From Taxillus chinensis (taxonomy: Eukaryota > Streptophyta > Magnoliopsida > Santalales > Loranthaceae), in the NCBI GenBank assembly GCA_023512835.1, contig CM042088.1, positions 54,247,579-54,311,578 of the forward strand: DNA of 64,000 nucleotides, given 5' to 3'. The translations under genes and the position numbers were made by a program. Shown one piece after another: positions 38,468 to 50,160 of the stretch (the stretch's first letter is position 1; the number at the start of each line of letters is the position of its first letter). The notes below the pieces were generated by a model, which searched no databases, was not told the DNA's origin, and saw only the letters and a list, made by a program, of their open reading frames with translations.

Positions 38468-39148
38468 CTAACAAGCCACAAACAAAGGCGGTTTCTTCGC
38501 CGGCGGGAGGCGGCTCTCCGCCTCTTGATCGCCCACCGGAGTAGTATTGCCCACCGCTTTCTTCAGGCCAACAAATCCAGGATCCGGCGAGTAATCCGGA
38601 AAGGCCGGCAAGTTCAGGTCGAAATCGCGGCGGCGGCTTTGCCCACTGGATGAGACGGCACCCTCCGACGAGGCGGCTGCGGCGGAGGAAGCGCCGCCAT
38701 CGTAGTGGCAGCGTTTGTGGCCCCCCAGTGCCTGCCCAGTGGGGAACGACTTGTGGCATATAGAGCACTCATGCAGCTTACCGCTGCCGCCGCCAACGGA
38801 GGCGGCGGTGGGGGTGATGGTGGATTTCCGGTGGCTGGCCTTGTGGCCACCGAGAGCTTGGTATGACGGAAAGGTCTTGTCGCAGATGGAGCACTTGTAA
38901 GCACTCAGCTTCGGAGGCGAAGGTGGAGGCGGAGAGTGGTGGTTGGTGGTGGTGGGGGTGGAGCCGCCGCCCCGAGCCAGCATGACAAGGCAGAGAGCGA
39001 GATACTCCTCTTCGGCGGATGGGGAGTCCTCTTGGCGGGGGCGCTTGCTGCGCTTTCCCTTAATCGATGGCTCCGACGTGTCGGCGCGGCCGAAGGACGT
39101 CGCCGGAGGGACCACCCTCGGCGATTCAAGAGCTTCCAAAGCCGCCAT
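38468..39148 (-). CDS. C1-2i C2H2 zinc-finger repressor, ZAT10/AZF type
   Basis: An intronless gene of 226 codons, typical for this family (Arabidopsis ZAT10 is 227). The protein has a basic B-box nuclear signal GKRSKRPRQ at about 31-39, an L-box [15 protein letters not shown] at 46-60, two plant-specific zinc fingers with the invariant QALGGH (C86, C89, H102, H106 and C128, C131, H144, H148), and an EAR repression motif FDLNLPAF at about 176-183. Proteins of this type are nuclear DNA-binding repressors induced by cold, drought, salt, wounding and defence signals. The start was chosen at [10 protein letters not shown], the conserved family N-terminus; 27 upstream codons in frame (to 39229) have no family match. 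GC content is well above its surroundings, as is common for these intronless genes. Confidence 0.95.
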   Translation of the reverse strand: MAALEALESPRVVPPATSFGRADTSEPSIKGKRSKRPRQEDSPSAEEEYLALCLVMLARGGGSTPTTTNHHSPPPPSPPKLSAYKCSICDKTFPSYQALGGHKASHRKSTITPTAASVGGGSGKLHECSICHKSFPTGQALGGHKRCHYDGGASSAAAASSEGAVSSSGQSRRRDFDLNLPAFPDYSPDPGFVGLKKAVGNTTPVGDQEAESRLPPAKKPPLFVAC

Positions 39149-39480
39149 AAGCTTGTGAACAGATGACAGACACAAGTCAGTGCGTGTTATTAGAGACACA
39201 AAAGTGGGGTGGGGTGCTATTAGATACACAAAAGTGGGTGTGAGTGTGTGGGTGTGGGTGCGTTAAGAGAGGGATGGAAAGAGGGACATGGTCACTTGCT
39301 TTGTGGGTTGTGAATAGGGTGCGAGGAATGTTATGTATAAATAGGGTCGCGGGTGTGCATAGGCATGAATGATTATAGTAGTAGTGTATGTGGGGTTTAG
39401 TGATGAGTAAGTGAGCTCCCACGACTCCTCAGAGTCAAAGTCAAACCTGATAGGCCTTTAATTGGCCTTTTATTTCTTTC
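39149..39480 (-). promoter_or_regulatory. Leader and promoter of the zinc-finger gene
   Basis: On the coding strand a TATTTATA box-like motif lies at about 39335-39343, roughly 190 bp before the start codon. Two adjacent W-box cores (seen as GTCAAAGTCAA at about 39436) lie a further 90 bp upstream; W-boxes bind WRKY factors and fit the stress-induced expression of ZAT10 relatives. A short direct repeat with ACACAAAAGTGGG sits at 39196-39237, in the probable leader. TATA and W-box roles are inferred from motif and position only. Confidence 0.5.
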
Positions 39481-40536
39481 CCAATTTCGTCCCCTCTACT
39501 CGTCACAGACTCACACACACATAGTAGTGACACCATTGTAACAGATATATTAAAATTAAATCCCGAATTAATAGGTGGAAATTTTGGGCAGAGACTGAGT
39601 GACTTGAGTGACTGGCTTGGCCCATTTGGGGAAGATTGGAGTTGACTAAAAATCACGTCCACATGGGTTTTTAGCCTCACACACGACTACTAACTAAGCG
39701 TCAAGCACGCTTCCACTCTGTCTCGCAAGATATCAAAATGGTCACGAAAACCATAATTAACGTGACACCAGAATGGAGCATTATAAAAGATAATTAATTG
39801 GTTGAGATTAACGCGTTTTAATGACGGTGGATACTGGCTTTTATTTTTCCAAATCTTGAGATGGAAAGTGGACTAAACTCGCCTAGTCTGTTGGCTTGCT
39901 CTACATCATTTTATATTTAACTTTCCAACCATGAAATATATGCTATGATTACCATAAATATATGTCAAAAGCCAAATTTATATCGAAAGGGGAAAAATAT
40001 CAAAATAAAAATACCAAATTTGTGTATTAAAAATGTACAAGCACAAAATAAAAAATAAATTAAATTCAAAATCAATATTCATTTGAACCTTATAATTTTT
40101 AGAAGTTTTTTTGACCTCACCTACAAAATAGTCCGTAGACTGTAACTCGAAATAACTCAATATCATTCCTAATTGGGGGCACGAAGAGTTGTGATTCTAC
40201 GGCTTTAGTCTAACGTAATACACGACATGTAAGATACAATACAAGGACTCACTATGCTTGTTTGATAATGCATCTAAGATATAAGAATTCTTAGGGTGCA
40301 TATGAGTTTAGCAAAACTCATGAAATGTATTAATAATATTATGAATTAAAATTAATTTTAAGTGATATTTATAAGATATATAAGAAATTGGTATAACTTT
40401 TTAGAAGTATATATATTAATAATCTAAAGTTAGTTATGAAGTTAGATTATGAATATCAAATATTATTTCTTACTAAAAATACACTCGTGGTATTCTAAAC
40501 TCAAATGCGTAGTATGCTCGTGAACAACATTGGATG
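39481..40536. other. Upstream intergenic region, no gene
   Basis: It includes further GTTGAC and CACGTCC motifs near 39640-39660 that could belong to the zinc-finger gene promoter, then AT-rich DNA without recognisable features. Confidence 0.5.
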
Positions 40537-40678
40537 GTCGACAAGTGTGTTGGTCGACGTGGAAGATGGTCGACTTAGCTATAGATTCGATATGAAAATT
40601 AGTCGACGTGGGTGTCTGGTCGACGCGAAAATCTGGATCGACGTGATCAATCCAGGAGTGTTTTTGGTCGACGTCGAC
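40537..40678. repeat. GTCGAC minisatellite with 16-17 bp period
   Basis: The palindrome GTCGAC occurs exactly at 40537, 40553, 40569, 40602, 40619, 40667 and 40673. Degenerate copies at about 40585 (ATTCGA) and 40637 (ATCGAC) fill the rhythm. The unit is about GGTCGACGTGGAAGAT, repeated every 16-18 bp. Seven exact 6-bp palindromes in 142 bp is far above chance. Confidence 0.85.
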
Positions 40679-40728
40679 CCTGCAACAATGTATTTTCAAT
40701 TCTATAATTTTAGGTTTTTTCGGAGATT

Positions 40729-40731
<3 letters not shown>

Positions 40732-40763
<32 letters not shown>

Positions 40764-41114
40764 CCAATTGTCGATCTACATTGCTGCGTTCGTGGAAGTA
40801 GGAGGCGTCTAATGAAGAGGAGGAGTTCTCATATTTCAAACATTAATGCAATTAAATTCGAGGTAAAGATTCTGTACTCTCTTTAACCTATTCTAGGGCT
40901 AGGTCTTGAGTTAAATGATGTATATATATAAATATATATATATATGTAAATTTATATAGGTATGATATCTTATATTAATGTTGACCTTCAATGACGTATT
41001 TCACTCATGGTTATTCTTCGTGTTAGTATGTTATGATTGTTTTGTAAGGATTGGGGATCGTTAGAGGTATTTGTTATGGTTAGAAATCACAGGAAGAACG
41101 TGGTGGGGAATGAG
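40732..41114 (+). repeat. (GA)n tract and second copy of the LTR-like repeat
   Basis: A (GA)n microsatellite spans about 40732-40760. From about 40855 the sequence (AAGATTCTGTACTCTCTTTA, ACCTATTCTAGGGCTAGG, then a TATATATA tract and GTAAATTTATATAGG) matches the minus strand of 32150-32290. It is therefore the same repeat family as the outer layer of the 24.8-32.4 kb nest. No coding frame. Confidence 0.5.
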
Positions 41115-41555
41115 TAAGGGTGTAAAACGAGCCAGCTCAGGCCTAAATAGGCCAGCCTGTTTAGGCTCGAGTTTTAAACGGACTGGCCAAAGCTTGGCCC
41201 GACCCGCAACAATTCGCAAGGGCCCATGAGCTGGCCCGTATTTTTTGATTTATTTTTTATTTTTTTTATTTTTTATTTTTAAAAAATTTAAAATTAATCA
41301 ATATAATTTTATCAAATCAATATTATTTTAATTTTATTTTCCAATTGTTCGTATATAAAATCTAATTACTCAATTAAAATTATATAATATAATATATGCA
41401 TTAAATTTTAAGATATTTAGGAATAAAAAATTAAAAAAAACCGCGGGCTAGCCCGTAACGCCCGCTAACCCGTTTAGGCCCCACATTTTAAATGGACCGA
41501 TCTTTGATCGGCCCGGCCCGCCCCAAGCCTGCGGGCGTGGCCCTAACATGCCCTA
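41115..41555. mobile_element. hAT-type MITE
   Basis: Starts TAAGGGTGTAAAACGAGCC and ends, on the opposite strand, TAGGGCATGTTAGGGCC. It has GGCCC/GGCTC-rich subterminal parts and an AT-rich core, like the element at 31062-31488. No clear 8-bp duplication was found, so the limits are approximate. Confidence 0.65.
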
Positions 41556-42427
41556 ATGGTTTGAGATTTTTAGTTTTAGGTATCAAATAAAATTGTCCGA
41601 ACCATTACACTCTCAAGGAATCAAGTTTGGAATACTAATAGAAACATGTTGCTTTTGATTTGCTTATATAGACAATACAAATAGAATTTTACTTCCTATC
41701 ATGTTCTAGCCTATAATTAATAGGCTCAATACACAAGCTCACTATTATATTAGAATATGTATGATATTTAAATAATACTCAATACTTATGAGGTAAGAAA
41801 GCTTGTTTTTCCTACTAATTAGTTGCTATGAACTGAATTTATAACATGAGGATGCTTAACTATTAACGGACACTTCTTATGTGAACACGTGGAGAAATTT
41901 ATATTATATATATTTATTCATTACCCTCACATACTCAACATATGAATTTATCTTCCATTTCTTATGTATAGGTCTAGTATATAAGCATTGTATGATCCAA
42001 TGCATTGTGTGCTGCCACGCTGGAAAATGAAGAAAATAAAGGTAACAAATAACTTACTCCCTTAAAGTTTCAAACGGGTTGTTCCATTTATTAGTTCTTT
42101 TCTATGTCTTTTTTTTTTTGTTTTCTTAGTCGACTGATTATATCTTTTTGTTTGATTATTTTTATTATATATGGTTGCATATAAAAATAGTAAGGGCTCA
42201 GAATTGGTTAACTAGGCCTTATTAATTTTCTATGTTTTAGTTCCATCCAAATTCAGTTTGGTTTCAGGTTGTATTTGGGTAGCCGGCCTCGTGAATAATT
42301 ATTTTGAAAAATATATCAAGTGAGAGGTGAAATGATTGATCTTACCTTAAAAAGAGGAAACATAGATGATAGAGAGAAAAGAATAAATTGAGATTGAATT
42401 TAAGTTATCAAAACATATTTTTAGTTA
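41556..42427. other. Non-coding, probably rest of the interrupted repeat
   Basis: No coding frame is recognised. It may continue the LTR-like repeat interrupted by the MITE, but no clear match was found by eye. Confidence 0.4.
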
Positions 42428-42827
42428 ATCATGCAGATTTCCTATAAAAAATCTGTTTTACTATATTTATGAAAAAAAATAAAAAATAAAAAATCATTTC
42501 CACAAATAGATACTCTATATTTAACTTTTTTATAGGGTTTGGACAGTTTTCAAATGTATTAGAAAGTACTATTCAATCCCTATAATTATTAAATTATATA
42601 TAAAATGTTCTCTTACATCTCTCCTTCATGTTTCCTGTAATATTTACTTTCGTTTCATATTAAATTATAAAAAATATTATTAAATAAAAAATAGTATAAG
42701 ATATTGTTTTAATAATATGAAAATTTATTCAGTGAATCTATTGTAATGCATATTTATATATGGAAGTAAAAAGTAGTTTAAATCTATAAAATTAGAAAAG
42801 ATTGTTAAGAAGCTAATGTTATTGCTC
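42428..42827. mobile_element. MITE of the TTA-GAGCA family, copy 2
   Basis: Colinear with 22791-23199 and in the same orientation. Its right end is GCTC followed by TAA, the expected target triplet; the left end is eroded. Confidence 0.7.
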
Positions 42828-45175
42828 TAAATATTAATTTGATTAATAATTTTATGATATATTTATTTCCAACTATGGATTATATGGTTTTATAAAAGTT
42901 TAATTACAAAAGATAATTTGGATACGAAACATTTTTTACCTTTAAATTGATATAAAAATAAATTAATATCAATCTAATAACATTAAAAATATTCATACGA
43001 ATTATCTATAACCTATGCAATATTGTCATATAATTTTATCTATTGCACGTAAAACACAAATAAATTGATATTGGTTCAATTGAATAATACTTCAGAGACT
43101 TTCGCTTATAAAATAAGTAAAGTTTTTATTTTATATACAAAACAAACATTTATTATCTGATGACTTTTAATAATGCTTGATTGATGGTGGCCATGGTATT
43201 CAATTTTAAAAATATTTAAATGGCGAATTTATTTTTATGAGCACCCTGTTGCCGTACATAGTTTTTTACCATGTACGATGAAAACGGCGTGAATAGTGGG
43301 CGGAGGGCCATTAGCATTAATTACTTAAATTGTCCCTAATAAATTGGGTCGGTGGATAGTTTGACAGGTACACAACAAGTAAGAGTATTTTTTTTACAAG
43401 TATTTTTTATTTATTAATATTTTTGATATTTATTTTAATTTAAAAATATAATTAGAAATAAAATTTTTAGATTTAAGATTTAAAGGATTATTACTTATTC
43501 TTCCAATAATTTATTATTATTTATATATATGCAGATAAAAAAATAAAAATTAAAAATTAAAAAATTATAATTTAAAAAATAAAAATTAAAACAAAGAATG
43601 AGATATAAAAATAAATAAAATATATTAAATAATATATTATTTATTTTCTAAAATAAAAATAAAAATTATAAAATTAGCGTGATTATAAGTAAAGTAGGGC
43701 CGTTTAGAAAGAACAGATTATGCCGTTCATGGGAAACTCGCATCATTAATGATTACCCGCCACATTCTTGATGCATTTTTATTTATTTATTTTTAGCAAT
43801 CAGTTCTCGGGAAGAGATTCCATTAATTTTCATTTTGTTTTTTTTTTCGCGTTCTGCACGAAATTTGGTATACCTCCAGTACGATCTTCTTCTTCTTCTT
43901 TTTTATTTTAAATTATGAAACTGAAAAATATGAATGGAGTCAATGGACTATGGACCGGAGGAAAAAACAAAATTAAAACAAATATCAACCCATATTTAAA
44001 GCTTGAACGAATCCCACATATAAATTCATTTCAGGATTTATATTTTGAAAATAATTTTTTTAAAATAATTTTAAAACAGGAAATGAAAATACAACAATTT
44101 TTTTTGTTCCCCTACAGCAAGCAATATAAGGTTGAAGTTCAAATCCCAACAACAGAACATTTTGAACTCATTTATAAGGGAATCAACGCCTGCTAAAATC
44201 TGATTTTGTGAGACATAAGTCCTACATAGCTGATTAGTAGAACGATACATGTAAATTTGTGCAAAATTATTATTAGATGAGTTGGTGCTCATAGAGTTGA
44301 TTCATTCTACCCACAAAGCATACACGTGTTTTCTTCATCATTATTTTTGTTTAACACTAACTTCCACCACTCTCTTCACTTCCTTCTCTATCTAATATAA
44401 GATTTATGGTTGGGTTGGTCGACAAAAATTGAGTGTTACACTTACGGATCTGTCTCTATGTGGGCTCTGGTATGTCTCTCAATACAGAAGCGCAATTTGG
44501 AGGTTATTCTTGGGAAAGTTAATAATCAAAAATATTTTGTTAAGGGCTAAAAAGGCATTTTATTTTCTTAGTGTAGGCAAAAAAAATTGATGGGAAGGAC
44601 AAATTTTTGCGATAGAGTATAGATTCTTTCATTTGGAAGAACAAATTTTCATTATAGAATAGTAAAAAAAATCAATCACATAATCAAATTTTTGCTAGTT
44701 TTTCTAATGTCTCAATGTAATCCATAAAGTCAATATCTCCTTTCACATTTTATTTAATATAATAATCTATTTGTAATAAAAAATTTCCTTTGTTTTTTTA
44801 AATTTGATTTATTTCTTGAGAATCAGGTGTTATATTTACGAGTTATGAATCTATTATGTCGTTTCTAGGTCTTATTGCCTCTATATTTTGATTTTAATGC
44901 CTAGCAAACTAACCAATTAGTTTCACTCGAGATTTACAACCTTTTAAAAAAAGAATAGGAAAATGTGTCGAAGTAGAGAAAATGACAAGCATTTATTATA
45001 AGACTTAAATAGCTATTACAAGATAAGTTTATATCAAACCTTTAACATTGACCTTTAATTTTTCAAGATAAGATTAGATTTTTTTTTTCAGAAAATAGAT
45101 CTAATCTCAACCATTTATTGGAAAATGAATGATTAAAATTTGATTTATTTTAAACTTGTTATAAAAGGATCTGAT
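42828..45175. other. Intergenic, AT-rich, no gene
   Basis: Several low-complexity A/T stretches. The frame at 43915-44196 is Lys/Ile-rich without a motif. Around 44400-44600 a repeat-like block (TTGGGAAAGTTAATAATC, AAGGGCTAAAAAGGCATTT) may be an LTR fragment. No RNA genes are recognised. Confidence 0.5.
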
Positions 45176-45826
45176 TAGGAGTGATTATCGGTCGGTTTGA
45201 TTGGTTTTTATATAAATTTTAAATTAAACCAAAGATATTCAGTTTGGAAAAAATTTAAATCAAAATCAAAACCAACTAATAAAAGTTAAAAAATATCAGT
45301 CCTTAGTTCGGTTTGATACATAAAGTTCAATTTGGTTCATTGGTTTGAATTAGTTTTCAAATTTTAATGACAAATTAAAAAAAAATACATTCATCTCAAA
45401 CATCATCATTAATAAACTTTTAATGCACCAACAAAAAAATAATTTGAAAACATTAGATATTCACATAAGAAAACGAGATATTAAATCTAAATTTAAAATA
45501 TTACTGTCTAAAAACCCAATAAATAAAACTCGAGACATGAGAAACATTATCAAGTTTAGACCTTGCTAAACAACATCCTAGGGACAATGAAGGATGTATA
45601 AGCTTATCATATTATATTAAATTCAATGATTAACGAATATATAAACACGTTCACTATAGGATAATATGTTCGGTCGGTTTGGTAACCGAACAACCAAAAC
45701 CATAAATAGACCAAATACCATCAGTTCTTTAAAAATAAAAATCAAATAAACCAATCTTACTTTAAAAACTATTTTTTGTCCAATTGGTTCGATTTACCGG
45801 TTTGGTTCGGTTTTTGGTCACCCCTA
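45176..45826. mobile_element. hAT-type MITE with AACCGAACC motifs
   Basis: A 651-bp insertion flanked by GATCTGAT (45168-45175) and AATCTGAT (45827-45834), an 8-bp duplication with one mismatch. The ends are TAGGAGTGA on the left and TAGGGGTGA for the right end reverse-complemented. Subterminal regions contain CGGTCGGTTTG and GGTTTGGTTCGG. No coding content. Confidence 0.85.
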
Positions 45827-45879
45827 AATCTGATCATAAAAATTTCTTATATATATAATTGATTTAAAAATTTTATCTT

Positions 45880-47083
45880 TTCATCCCAATCAAGTCCTTG
45901 CTTACCTTTATGGCTCCACCTAAATAAGAATAATCACAACCTAAAATATCTAAGCATATCAAAGAAATCAAAATCTCTATGAAATTTAGAAGATGTTTAA
46001 CCTCACCAACCGTTTGTACAACACCATCCTTTTATTTTCACCTTGTCGATTCCAATGGCTTTACAACTAGATCCATTAACCATAAAAAAATCATTATTGC
46101 AAATCCCATATTGATCAAATAATCATGCACGTGGAGTCATATGAAAAAAGTAACAAAATCCAATTATTATTAAGAGTTTATATTTCTTTCATACCTAAAG
46201 CCATATAAACATCACCACCACTTAAATATTTGGCTGATTTTTTATTTTCTTCCTTTATTTTGTCATGGGAAGTCTTAAAATACATCATTTCTTGCTTTAA
46301 CTTCTTATAACACCATTAAGTGTGCTCCTTTTCTCCACAATGATTACACTCTATCTCATCGAGTCCCTTGGCCTTTAGCCCTCAGCCTTAAACTTGATCT
46401 TCCATTTAAATTCCAATTTCCCTTTGTTTGAACTCTCCCTCCATTTGAGTTTCCAACAAGTGTATATCTATCCTTTTCGATATATTCACTCCCCATCAAC
46501 CTGTCATTTTCCTTTAATAATGTTGTTACATTATCAAATGTGAAAATCAATTTTCCCGCTAACATAGTCAGAACTATGGGCTTGTAAGGCTTTGGCAATA
46601 AATCAAGTAATAGCAAGGCTTGTTCTTCCTCCTTGATCCCTTTTTTTGTTAATATTGTCTAGTTGAGCCAATCGCTAACTAAATTCAGTAATATGAGCAC
46701 AAAAACTTGTACCTTCTACCACCTTCAAAGAGTATATGTCCATATTTAAACATATCTAATTTGTTAGACTTTGAAGGATAAATGCTTTATAACTTAGTTT
46801 ATAATCCTTTAGTCATTGTCTTCTTTAACACACTAATTTTGACCTTGGCACAAGTATTAGCATGATATTGTTGGTAACATTTTCCTTGATCTTCTCTCAA
46901 TCTTTATCCTTCATTCCATCAAAATACTCATCATCCAATGTCGAGTCACTCTTGTTGTAGCAACAGATCAAGGATTGTGCTTTGTTAAAGTGTGAAATTG
47001 CTCTTTTAATGAAATAAAGGAATTTTAAACTTTCTCATGCCATTAGCCATCTTATAACATTGACTTTGATACTACTTAATGGG
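45880..47083 (-). pseudogene. Ty1/Copia gag-protease relic
   Basis: On the minus strand: a gag start near 47051 (MANGMRKFK), a decayed gag middle, LLLLDLLPKPYKPIVLTML (46560-46616), the zinc knuckle ECNHCGEKEHT near 46335, then KTSHDKIKEENKKSAKYLSGG, and protease-region pieces (MVNGSSCKAIGIDKVKIKG, about 46040-46090). Just beyond the gag start, GTATCAAAGTC at about 47068-47078 resembles a decayed Met-tRNA primer binding site, so an LTR should begin near 47084. Multiple stops and shifts; integrase and RT are absent. It is a different Copia lineage from the relic at 14.5 kb. Confidence 0.85.
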
Positions 47084-49680
47084 ATATTAAAGAAAGTATA
47101 TGTCAATAACAAGTAAAAAAACAAAACAAGAAATACACAATTTTATGTGGTTCAATAAAATGCTTACTCCACAGTTCAATCTTACTAAATCTTTTTCATT
47201 AATCAATAACAGCAATACAACTAATTTATCTTCTCTAAATGTCACTAAAGGAATACAAACATTTTTTTCTATATTAAAGAGTGTTGGATCTAATAGGTTG
47301 TGATTTGATTAAACCAATAAAAATAGTTAAACTATAAACTTAAAGGAATTTAAATCCTAAATAATATTTTAAAAATGTATCCGATTCATAGAGACAACCA
47401 TAATTTACTAAGTGTTTAAGGTTCACATCTGATCACAACTCTAAAGTTTTAATTTGTAGTGTAGATTGGAGTTTTGATTTGAAGCGTATATTCAAAGTGT
47501 ATATCGATGTTCTGAAATGAAGTAGCATTGTATTATGGGGTTTCCAAAGTTCCCAAGAATCCCAGACTTAATCACAAGTCAACACATATAGCAGAAAAAG
47601 GGGGTTGAATCTATTATACAACTTATAATTTTTTTTCTTAAACTAGATTTACTAGTTAGATCTAGGGTCCAACTCACAACTTATGAACAAATAATCACAC
47701 CTGATCTAGTGATCTGTTAAGACTTTGATCAATAGAGGTAGAGGTATCAGTACCAAACTACAACCTTGACACTTTCATATGCTACTTCTTGATGAACAAA
47801 ACTAAACCTTACTGGTCGTTTGTATCAATAGTGTTTTTTCAGTTAGACTTTAATGCTTAGTTGAATCCCAAAACCATAGAGTAGATATAGTGAGCAATGT
47901 AGTGTAACAGACAACAAACACGAAAAGACACACGATGTACGTGGTTCGACCAAAGTGTCCTACTTTATGGGTGGTGAGGATTTACTTACACAAAGATTAA
48001 TTTATTATATCAAGTACAATGATGAATTTGCCTCTAATACATGAAAGATCTATCCACCTCTCTTTTATCCATTATTACAATTATAGATCTTAATATAGAG
48101 TTAACTCACTCACTGTGGTTACCCTTTTTGATCCTTCACACCTTGCACTGTCTTCTTCTTTAATTGGTTTTTAATCTTCACCATGAATGCTTTAAACTCT
48201 TAGAAGCAATCTGATCTCTCATTCTATGCTTGGTGATGAACTCTGTGTGTACTCTATTGAACTTTTGAACTCAATATTGCAAACTTACAATAAATTTTGG
48301 ATAATTCTTTTTAATCCCTTTAATTGTATTTATAGTTAGTGCATGAATCCTTACATGACATTAAGGTTTGCCTCGAAAGACATTTCATACCCACCATTAA
48401 ATCAATTAAATATATGCCACGTGAAGAAATGAACTTAAATAAAGTAGGTAAGTGGTTTACATTGTTGGCAACTGATCGATACTTTACCTCATGTTTGCAT
48501 TTGGTTTAACAATACTTGCTTCGAATATTCAAAGTCACTTGACTTGAAGATACAAGTTACTTCAAGTCTCCTTCTTCGTCACAGGGACCTATCTCGAATA
48601 TATCTGCCAAGATCCGTCCCTCGAAGATATTATCACAAAGCTACTTGCCTCGAAGACCCTTCTGTCTCGAACCTATCTCGAAGTTGCGCTCTTATGCTAA
48701 TCTCGCTATCTATTTGAGGCTTTGATTATTCAAGTCAACTATTTACCCTTTGAGTCTATCTTCAACCCTTTGAGTCTTCTTTCAACCTTTTGAGTCTCTG
48801 ACTCTCGAGTCTTTGAATCCTTGACTCGCTTTAGTCCTTTAAATCTTCAAATCATCGACCTGCTTTTAACCTTTGAAACATAATGATTATACCCCTTTTA
48901 TGGGATCACATAGGGATTACCCTACAAAGTCATTCAAATTGCATATACAAATAGGGCAGCTGCAAATGCTTGTAATAGAACCTGTTGCTGTTGACAATAA
49001 TGATAACATTATTGTATTTGGAACAATGGTTTAGAGTCAGAATGAGCATTAATGTTTTGATTCAAGTTCATTAGCGAGGTTTTGAATCAAAGTTTCAAAA
49101 TAGAGCAAAGTTTTGATCCAAAGATATTTCAATTCAAAGTAAGCATGGAAGTTTTAAATATAATCGAACTAAATTATGGAAGCTTTCAAAACGAATTAAG
49201 GAGAAGTTATATTAAATTGAAGTTGAATATTCTCAATAAAGTCCAATTCGAAATAATAGTATAGCATAGAATAATAAAAAAGATAAAGCTAACAGAAAAC
49301 CTAAGACTTAATTACTTTTTAAGACCTTTAAAAAAATATTATTTATAATATGAACAAACTATTATATTTCTAAAATTTACGGGAATCACCTCTTGATTTG
49401 GAATTATTTTATTCTTGGAGATTGTTTGCTTCATATTCCAATGTATGGTAAGAGAATCTTTAGTATTTGGTTAGTGTATTTAACCCCAAATTTTCATAGC
49501 AGCTGCTTCATAATCAAATCACAGCTTACCACATCATTATTTCATTATTCATTATGTCGGTAATGAGAAAGGTTGGATATTGGGTATTGAAAACTTTAGA
49601 GTCAATGCAAATCAACCCTCAAAATCTTGAGTTGCAAAAGAAACCCTTACTAAACATTTAAACATTGTTCCTTAATATTG
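47084..49680. other. LTR-like and other non-coding repeat DNA
   Basis: Next to the gag relic and probably including its LTR (about 47084-47300, with TATGTGGTTCAATAAAATG). A related block with TACGTGGTTCGACCAAAG at about 47937 is typical of plant Copia LTR regions. 48710-48860 is a CTTTGAGTC-rich array similar to 6841-7160 in opposite orientation. No genes are recognised and element limits are not resolvable by eye. Confidence 0.45.
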
Positions 49681-49689
49681 TTTGGATTT

Positions 49690-50160
49690 ATCTTGTGATT
49701 CAAATGTGTCTTAATACAAACAATTGTTGATTTAGATAACACTTGATGTTGATGACTTCCAAATGAGTCTTGATTTGGATAACCTTTGATATGGATGACT
49801 CTTAAAATGAAAAGTTCAAATTCAGGTGACTCCTGATTTGGATGACCTCTAATACAAATGACTTCTTGATCTGGATAAGTCTTGATATAAAGAACTCTTA
49901 TTGATCAAATAGGCTCTACAATACGAACATGTAATCTTAATTCAGGTATTCAATCCTGATTCGAACAATTCATTTTGATATGGGTTGCTTTTGATGTGTA
50001 CACTTAATCCTAATATGGGAAGGTTCTACCATACAAACAATGTTGATTCTGATCTAGATAACATCTTGATATGGACATTTATCCGTATTATGAACAATAT
50101 TATTAATTTGGATATGTACAATTTCTTTAATGTTGACCTAGATAAGTCAATATTAATACG
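49690..50160. repeat. Degenerate GATTTGGATGAC-type array
   Basis: Variants of TTGATTTGGATAAC and TTGATATGGATGACTC recur every 20-45 bp (near 49772, 49788, 49829, 49867, 49885, 50055, 50070 and others). The array is strongly diverged, with no fixed period. Confidence 0.55.

Noticed and set aside
38614..39166. Several frames antisense or shifted across the zinc-finger gene
   Set aside because: GC-rich shadows of the ZAT10-type coding sequence, with Gly/Pro/Arg-rich translations and no motif.
39149..39229. Upstream extension of the zinc-finger protein by 27 codons
   Set aside because: Family members start at MALEAL or similar; the extension has no similarity and lies in the probable leader.
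41115..41555. 8-bp target duplication for this MITE
   Set aside because: Flanks GGAATGAG and ATGGTTTG do not agree well enough.
44138..44148. B-box-like GTTCAAATCCC that could mark a tRNA gene or SINE
   Set aside because: No A-box at the right distance upstream, no cloverleaf and no SINE body or tail around it.
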